From positions 21,638,638-21,702,637 of the forward strand of contig NC_044920.1 in the NCBI RefSeq assembly GCF_003576645.1: DNA of 64,000 nt, in the 5' to 3' direction. How positions within the stretch are numbered: the stretch's first letter is position 1; every line of letters starts with the position of its first letter. The notes beneath the pieces are model-generated. The model was not told the DNA's origin. It saw nothing but the letters and a program-made list of their open reading frames with translations, and searched no databases. Origin of the DNA: Ipomoea triloba. Taxonomy: Eukaryota > Streptophyta > Magnoliopsida > Solanales > Convolvulaceae. Positions 57,700 to 64,000 of the stretch are shown here, one piece after another. The position numbers were made by a program, and so were the translations under genes.

Positions 57700-59516
57700 T
57701 GTTGGTCCCAAGGGGATGGGGTACAAGTCTAGAGGGGGGGGGGGGGAATAGACTTGTATAAGATTTTGCAAATCTTTCCAACCTCTCGTGTGTATTGAAC
57801 TTAGGATGTTTAGGTTCGATACCTCACGAGGTGAAGACAAAGTTTTATGCGCAGCGGAAATGTTATCCCCTTTTAGTTAGCACGAGTTTGGGTTAGTTCG
57901 AGAGGTGTGATTATATGCAGTGCAATCGAGAAGTTAGCGAGAGATAAAAACAGAAAGTAAATGCAAGAGAGATTTTTAAGTGGTTCGGCCAACCCGCCTA
58001 CTTCCACTCTTCTTCCAGAAACTCCCTGGAAGGATTGCACTAAAAACTTCCCTTTCTAGTACAATATCGAGCGCTTGAGCTTTGATCACGAAGCCCGCCT
58101 CAAGCCTCAGGTTTTTCGCCCCGCTTCCAGTTACTCCACCTCTCGAGCACTTGACCTTTGATCACCAAGCCCGCGTCAAGCCTCAGGTTTCTTTCGCTCG
58201 GACAGCAACCAGGTTACTCCGCCTCTCCTCAGGTTTTTCTCCCCGCTTCCAGTTACTCCACCTCTCGAGCACTTGACCTTTGATCACCAAGCCCGCGTCA
58301 AGCCTCAGGTTTCTTTCGCTCGGACAGCAGCCAGGATACTCCACCTCCCTTGCTTAATCCAAAGCAAGACGTTGTTGATAGTCACAGTTGTATGTAACAA
58401 TCTCCAATCTGACCACAAGCTATCGTTGAATCAACTTTGATGTAGAGCAGCTTTGGTCACCTTCTGGATGTATGCCAGTTTAGCTTTGTAACTCTCTTCG
58501 AACACTAAGATGTGTTCTCTCGCTGTATTGAATATCAGTATGATATTCCAAGTTAAGCACTTTGCACTGGAACGTTTTTATCAGACACCTCTTATTAACC
58601 TCTTGACCTCTTTCAAAAAAAAAACCCCCTTTTTTTTTTCTTCTGTGTCTTTACGTCCTTATATGAGAGTAGAAGAATAGTTCCGTTGGAGGGAAAACTA
58701 TTCCGTTTGAAATTGGTCTCCCATGCCGAACATGGGTCTTTGCACAATTTCAGCATCTTTCATGGAGTAGTGGTCTTGTAACTTGAGCCTTTTGTTTTGT
58801 AGTGAATATTCCATATTCCACTTTCTTGAGTTCATGCTTCACTTGCTTCTTTTGGATAAAGTTACTCTTTTTATGTTCCCATCATTCCTTGTTTGGGGAA
58901 TCTGACCACTTCAGGATTGGTGCACTTCTTGACCGTTTGTGGTGGAGGTCTGACGTGTCATCCACTTCCGTCCATTTTGAAACCTCCCGCTCAGCACCTC
59001 TTCAATATTTTATCTCCATGATATTCTTCTTCTCCAAACTTAGAGTATTTTATCTGCACATGTTGACTAACATTCAGCCTCTTGGAGAAGTGCCGGTTTA
59101 TCGAGACCATAAAAGATGTCTCGACCACTTGATGTTTCAATCCCATGTATCGAGAGGTCTATCTCTCGAATATTCTTTATGTCTCGAACTCGATAGGTAT
59201 ATCGAGAGGTCCTTACCTCTCGAACTTGGCTTGTGTCTCGAGACTTAGTTGATGTCTCGTAGACCCTTATTCCTCCTAGAGTTGTCTCGTGCCTGCTTCT
59301 GATCTATCTGTTTGCTTACAACATGAAAACTTCTAAGTTGTTCAAACAAGTTTACCTTAAGCTTAAATATTTCCCGAGTTGAGCTCAAATTACCCGGTTG
59401 TATTTTCGCTCTTAGTTTACTTATCGAACTTACATTGTTTTGCCTATGTATCGAGACTTGGGGATTCTTACTTAACAGTTGGTATCATCAAAACCTATTA
59501 CATGATGTTCCTAACA
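57700..59516 (-). repeat. 3' LTR of a large Copia (SIRE/Maximus-like) element
   Basis: On the minus strand it runs from TGTTAGGAACATCATG to CTTGGGACCAACA (1817 bp), immediately after a polypurine tract. Typical phrases of this lineage as I know it are CAAGGGGATGGGGTACAAGTC with a G-run at 57736-57747, GTTTTATGCGCAGCGGAA, and AAGTGGTTCGGCCAACC (all on plus). A 122-bp unit is repeated near 58142 and 58264. The rest of the element extends beyond 64000. Confidence 0.7.
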
Positions 59517-59537
59517 ATTTCCCCCTTTTTGATGATG
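59517..59537 (-). other. Polypurine tract
   Basis: The minus strand reads CATCATCAAAAAGGGGGAAA then T, directly before the LTR start. It fixes the element's orientation. Confidence 0.75.
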
Positions 59538-59799
59538 CCAACACTTATACTTACTTATATGGCTGATTTGAAAAAGAAAAAGCATTGATTTTATTTTCAG
59601 CGCATATGGTAAGTTTGACAACAATTCTACTAAACATGAATAAGTAAACTCACGCAACACCCCCAGCAGAAGATATATGTATTAAGATTAAGGGAATGTT
59701 TACATAACAGAGTTTAGTGGAAAAGATTCAAAGAAGTAAGACCAAGAACAACATAAGTATCAATACATTGAAATAAGATGGAGTTTGGACCACGAGAGC

Positions 59800-62700
59800 T
59801 TACTTCTTGTTGCCTTTCCTTTTCTTGTTAATGGCTTCTCGTGTCTTGATGGGGTCTTTCGGATTTACCAGGCTTAAGTATTCATCTGTGACATCTAGAT
59901 GCCTGTAGTTCCTGTAGGCTTCCCCCACGAACTCACCATCAATTACTCCATCTTTCCACCAAGCAATACATTCTTCTGGAGACATGTTGTTGTGTGTTGA
60001 TATTCCAGTGATTTTCAGAAGCTTGAATATCTCCAGAGTCAGAATTTGTTCAGTGTCTTCTCTGTTCCCAAACTTAAAGTTTGTCATGAGAAGATCTATC
60101 TTCCTTTCTTCTTCTGACTGTCGTTCTTGTCTTTTTCTTCTTCTTTCTCTGTCCTCTTCTCTCCTTCTCTCCATTTCCAGTGTACGCTGGACCCTTAGGT
60201 TTTCTGCCTGTTTGGCATCCTCCACTGCTTTGCTCATGATTCTTGGTATTTTTGGAGGTGGTCCAGCTGGTTCACTTGCTGCCCTTTTCTTGCCCGTTGT
60301 ATCCCCCTTCTTTTTCTCTTTATTTTCCCCCTTGTTGGCATCATCAGTACGGGAGAGGAGGGTGGACATACCTTCGAAAATAGCTTGAAGTTGGGCAGGG
60401 ACTTGGTTCGACAGGTCATCGAGTATGGCCTTCATCACATCCTGTCGAAGTTCACTGGAATATTGGAAGGCTCGCAGCTCTTCTCGCATCTCGGCTAATT
60501 CAGCCCTCGCACTTGCAGCCTCTGCTCGAGCTACAGCGGCTTCATCAGTGGCTTTCCGTGCTGCATCCTCAGCCCATATCGCCTGTTCGAGAAGTTCGGC
60601 ATGACGGCCTTGGGATTCACTTGTGCCATCAGCAGGCATTGCAGCATTGCGGACCACAGCGAGTATTCTTTCGAGCTGAGCCATCTTCTGAGATTGATCA
60701 GCCATGAATTGACGCACTTCGCCAATGAAGACTTCTTCGGCCTGTTGATCATAGTCAGAAGTAGGAGATGAGGATCGAGATGTACCTTTCGTTGGAGGGG
60801 ACTTGGGTGCTTCCAGATTTCCACCCATGACTTGCAATTGCGAGTCCACCTCTCGACTGACTTCCTGAGGTTCAGCAGGGACACTGGGATCAGAGCTCGA
60901 AGGTAGCTCCATATCAGGTGCTTCCCGGTTTCCACCTGAGGGATGGATCACTTCTTGCTCTTCACCTCTCGAACCTGGAGCCTCAGCTTCAGCTGCTGGT
61001 AAGGTAGGATTGGCCAAGGTGGGAGTCTCTGCATCAGATGCTTCCCGGTTTCCATCTGATTGAGGTTCCCCCTCAACACTACCTCTCAAACCAGTGCTGG
61101 GAACGTGATCATCTACTGGAGGAGTTGATTCATCGGCAGGTGCTTCCCGGTTTCCACCTTCTTGAACCTCAACTCTCGAACCAGCAGGGTTCTCCTCATT
61201 CTGCTCTTGTTGCTCACTTGTTTGCACTTCAGTATGCTCTGGTGAATCTGGAATATCTATTATCTCAGGAGCAACTGGTGCACTCCACCTTTCCCTATTA
61301 ACCATATCGATGGGAAAGCCTGGGAGTTGGAGCAACAAAATTTCACCCTCTCGAACTGTCTGAGCTTCATCTGTTGCATTCGAGGGTGTGGACTCAGGTG
61401 GTGGCAGTAGTAAGACAGAGTTAGGTGCCACCTCATGTGCTTCAGAGGTCTCGGATTCACCTCTCGAAGCTACCTGGTCTTCTAGAGCAGATTCACTCAC
61501 TTGGGACAAGGGGATTGCTGCAGTTGGAGTAGGAGTGTCAGCATCATCTCGAGCAACCCCAGAGGTCTCTCCTGGACCTCTCGTGTGTTCTACACTTTGT
61601 CCCAAGGATATTGCTGTGGCAAGCCTGATATCCTCTCGAAATTGAGCATCTAGTTCAGGATCTTCTTCAGGCTCGGCTTCATCTTCTTGTGCATCAACAG
61701 CTATGCCCTTTCCTTTGTCAGATCGACCAAGATTACTCCTGATTACTTGCATCTCATGGGCACGGTTTTGAAGCTCGTCGGCTGGGATTTCAGTGAGATC
61801 TAACCAGTTTAGTGCAAATCGTTCCTCAGTCTCCATCTCTGCTGCTCTTGAGATCAATTGATCAAAGGGACCTGTTCTCCAGTTGATCCAGCGAAGTACT
61901 CTGGAGAAGTCGTCCAAACTCGATACATTCTCAACACTTTGATTCAATCGAGATGTGATTTCAGCATTCAGCTCATCAGAGTCAGCAGGTAGGATTTCTG
62001 TTGCTGATGCACACTCCACAGCTTGTTCAGTTATCTCTCGAACAACCGAGAGATCATGTGTCAACCCATCATTCAGAAAAGCTTGCACTGGGTTCCTGAC
62101 CACAGTGCCCTGACCATCAGTAGCCACCACACAGTCTAGATCTTCAGCTGCTGGAATATCTACCTCTCAAACCACCTGTCGTGGTTCCTCAACAATACCC
62201 TGTACTGGATCACTGATCCCAGTACCTTCAACTTCTCGAGCCTCCTCTTGAGGCAAACCAACAGATTCATCAACATCCTCAGCACCATCAACAGCAAGTA
62301 TATCAACACTTAAAGTTCCTGACAGGGACTTGGTAGGGGGCACTCTCTCAACCTCAGTGGCCAGTGTAGCCTGAGGTTCCCCTTGGGCTTGTGCCCTGTC
62401 CTCAAATGGTACTTGTATAACGGACGGTGTCACCTCTCGAACCTGGGTGACAGCAGCAGTCTTGGTCCTCTTGGCCTTCCTTTTCAATTCAACCCTCTTG
62501 ACTAGGGTGTCCAAAAGCTCGTCATCAGAGCGCTTCTCCTTAGCTGGGGCTTTCCTTTTGCCCCTTCCCTTAGGCTTTAAGGGTGAAGATGCATCCTTAG
62601 CACCTTTTGCCTTAGCTTGAGGTTTCGTTCTACCCATATAGGTATTCCGATGAACCTCTCGCCCTTCCCTCAGTTCGAAGCCCTTCAGTCTCAATAGAAA

Positions 62701-63411
62701 TTGAACAACAAAGCCAAAACCAACCTTTTTGTAGATTGTCAGGTCGGAGTTGGAAACTGAGCTCTGCACTTGGTGTTTGAGGCAGTCGAAGATGATGTGA
62801 GCCCAGTCCAACTTGTTGTTGTTCCAGATGGCGTGGAGGATTTTCAGAGTGTCCAGATTGACTTCGTCTGTTCCGGACACCTTGCCGAGGATGAATTTTA
62901 TGATGAGCTCGGCGGCTAGGGCAAACCTCTCCTTCAAATGAAATCTGCGGAGGGCAGAGGATGCTCTGGGTGGTGCAGTCTCCAATCGGATTTTGTCCAA
63001 TAACTCCTGCTTATCCATGTTGTAGTCCGATAGGTGCTTGACTGCCTCCTCCGACGCAGCAAAGTCGAATGCTGCTCGTAAATCACCCACAGAGATTGTT
63101 ATGTCTATTTCGTTGAAGCGGCTTTCAATCTTGCCCTTCGTGACCTTGGCATGAGCGAACCATTCTGTGTAGTCGAGGTCATGAATGGTTCGGTAGTCAT
63201 GCGTCATGTACCGCATTAGTCCTGCCTTCTCAAATTTCTTCAAGACTCTCTCCGCCATTGTTGGATTTGGCGAGTGGGTGATGAAGCCATCTTTGTCAAG
63301 GATGCTTCCCGCCTTGACTTGTTTAATCTGAGAGCGTATGTGGTCTAGATCTCTCTGGTATGCACTGGAGGATGAAGATGAAGATGAAGAAGATGATGAT
63401 TCAGACGCCAT
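59800..63411 (-). pseudogene. Extra (env-position) ORF of the Copia element, one in-frame TGA
   Basis: A single frame of 1204 codons is broken only by TGA at 62167-62169. It opens with MASE and a serine run (residues 4-16). A region to about residue 260 has GDLRAAFDFAAS, ILHAIWNNNKLDWAHIIFDCL and VGFGFVVQFLLRLKGFEL, a plant retroelement accessory-protein type. A lysine-rich stretch (GRGKRKAPAKEK) follows. After the stop come acidic sequence, a 40-50-residue repeat marked by GGNREAP, a coiled coil (ARKATDEAAVARAEAASARA), a basic charged helix (ERRREEDRERRRKR) and a C-terminus KKRKGNKK. It sits between the end of the element body and the 3' LTR, where SIRE-type elements carry an env-like gene. 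No signal peptide or membrane segment is evident, so an envelope role is not supported. It is otherwise unusually intact. Confidence 0.65.
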
Positions 63412-63518
63412 TGAAGAAAGTTTGTGTGTTTTGGAGGGAATGTGTACAGCGTCTAAGGATTTGGGGATTTTGGGTATATGGTTTTGAGTTTGAATCCGGG
63501 TAAAGAAGAAGGATTTTG

Positions 63519-63526
63519 CTTTTATA
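63519..63526 (-). promoter_or_regulatory. TATA box of the extra ORF
   Basis: Minus strand TATAAAAG about 108 bases before the ATG. It suggests that the ORF is expressed from its own promoter rather than only from the LTR. Confidence 0.45.
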
Positions 63527-64000
63527 TTAGGCGGATTCGGGTTGGATATATGGGTAGGGTTGAGAGTTTGACCCGTGGAAGGATCCCGGTTGATTTAAAA
63601 GATGTGAGAAGTCAGAAATACCCCTGATAACGGTCAGCTTATAAGGTATTTTGGTAAGGGTATTTCGGTAAAGTATAGAACGGTTTAAGCTTTGAGACAG
63701 TGGAGTATTGATATTTTAAAATAAGCATGCTCCCACTAATCAAGATAATGCCCTTAAGTGCGAAAAACCGTCAGTAACCGATGACCACGTGGCTAGCATT
63801 TATGTCCAAAGATAGCCGTTCCACCTCATATATCCGTTGAGCTTATCAAATTCACCTTTCGAAGGTGAATGATCTTCCTCATGAGTTTAAGGATCTTCCC
63901 CCTGAGTGATTGATCCCTAAACCTCCTTATTCTTCCGTCTTGATCTGGTTAAGGATCTTCCCCCTGAGTGATTGATCCCTAACCCTCCTTATTCCTCCAT
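63527..64000. other. Upstream part of the Copia element, short tandem repeat at the edge
   Basis: GGATCTTCCCCCTGAGTGAT occurs at about 63891 and 63953 (62-bp step), with a weaker third copy near 63868. No reading frame is recognised before the window ends. Confidence 0.5.

Noticed and set aside
59800..63411. True envelope glycoprotein
   Set aside because: Its position fits the env-like gene of SIRE elements, but no signal peptide, transmembrane segment or glycoprotein feature is visible.

Overview
The window is nuclear DNA of a flowering plant. It is AT-rich, with spliced genes, class I and class II transposable elements (TEs), tRNA-derived SINEs and microsatellites. The genes look eudicot, and the repeat style suggests an asterid. 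I cannot name the species. A single undetermined base lies in a (TA)n tract at 15407.

Layout. 1-1.95 kb is AT-rich spacer with a local duplication. 1.95-8.26 kb is a tandem array of 21 proline-tRNA genes and pseudogenes, arranged in four copies of a higher-order unit of about 1.6-1.8 kb. 8.3-15.5 kb holds a hAT-like element, a minisatellite and a non-autonomous LTR retrotransposon carrying antisense genes. 15.7-23.3 kb is a complete gene for a 1011-residue ARM/double-BTB protein (At1g04390-like) on the + strand, with TE insertions in its introns. 23.3-29.1 kb is a nest of insertions: an RNase H-like pseudogene split by a Copia element, which is split by an unclassified insertion, which contains a hAT MITE. 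29.2-36.9 kb is a duplicated block around a pectin methylesterase inhibitor (PMEI) gene, with a CACTA fragment, a tRNA-Arg-like gene with a CTA anticodon, and a SINE whose empty site is preserved in a paralogous copy. 37-47 kb is gene-poor, with MITEs, SINEs and a tRNA-Arg(TCT) gene. 47-52.4 kb holds two adjacent minus-strand genes, an OTP70-like PPR protein and a UMP-CMP kinase. 52.7-57.7 kb is MITE-rich and includes a Pack-MULE carrying a WRKY-like fragment. 57.7-64 kb is the 3' end of a large Copia-type element with a 3.6 kb extra ORF.

Relationships. From memory of Arabidopsis locus numbers, the minus-strand PMEI, PPR and UMP-CMP kinase genes match the consecutive loci At4g25260, At4g25270 and At4g25280. 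They therefore look like a conserved gene block diluted by repeats. The kinase would make nucleoside diphosphates, probably in mitochondria. The PPR would act on plastid RNA, and the PMEI in the cell wall. They are neighbours by descent rather than members of one pathway. The most unusual content is the tRNA-Pro array with several anticodons, the CTA-anticodon tRNA-like gene, and the retroelements with antisense or extra genes.
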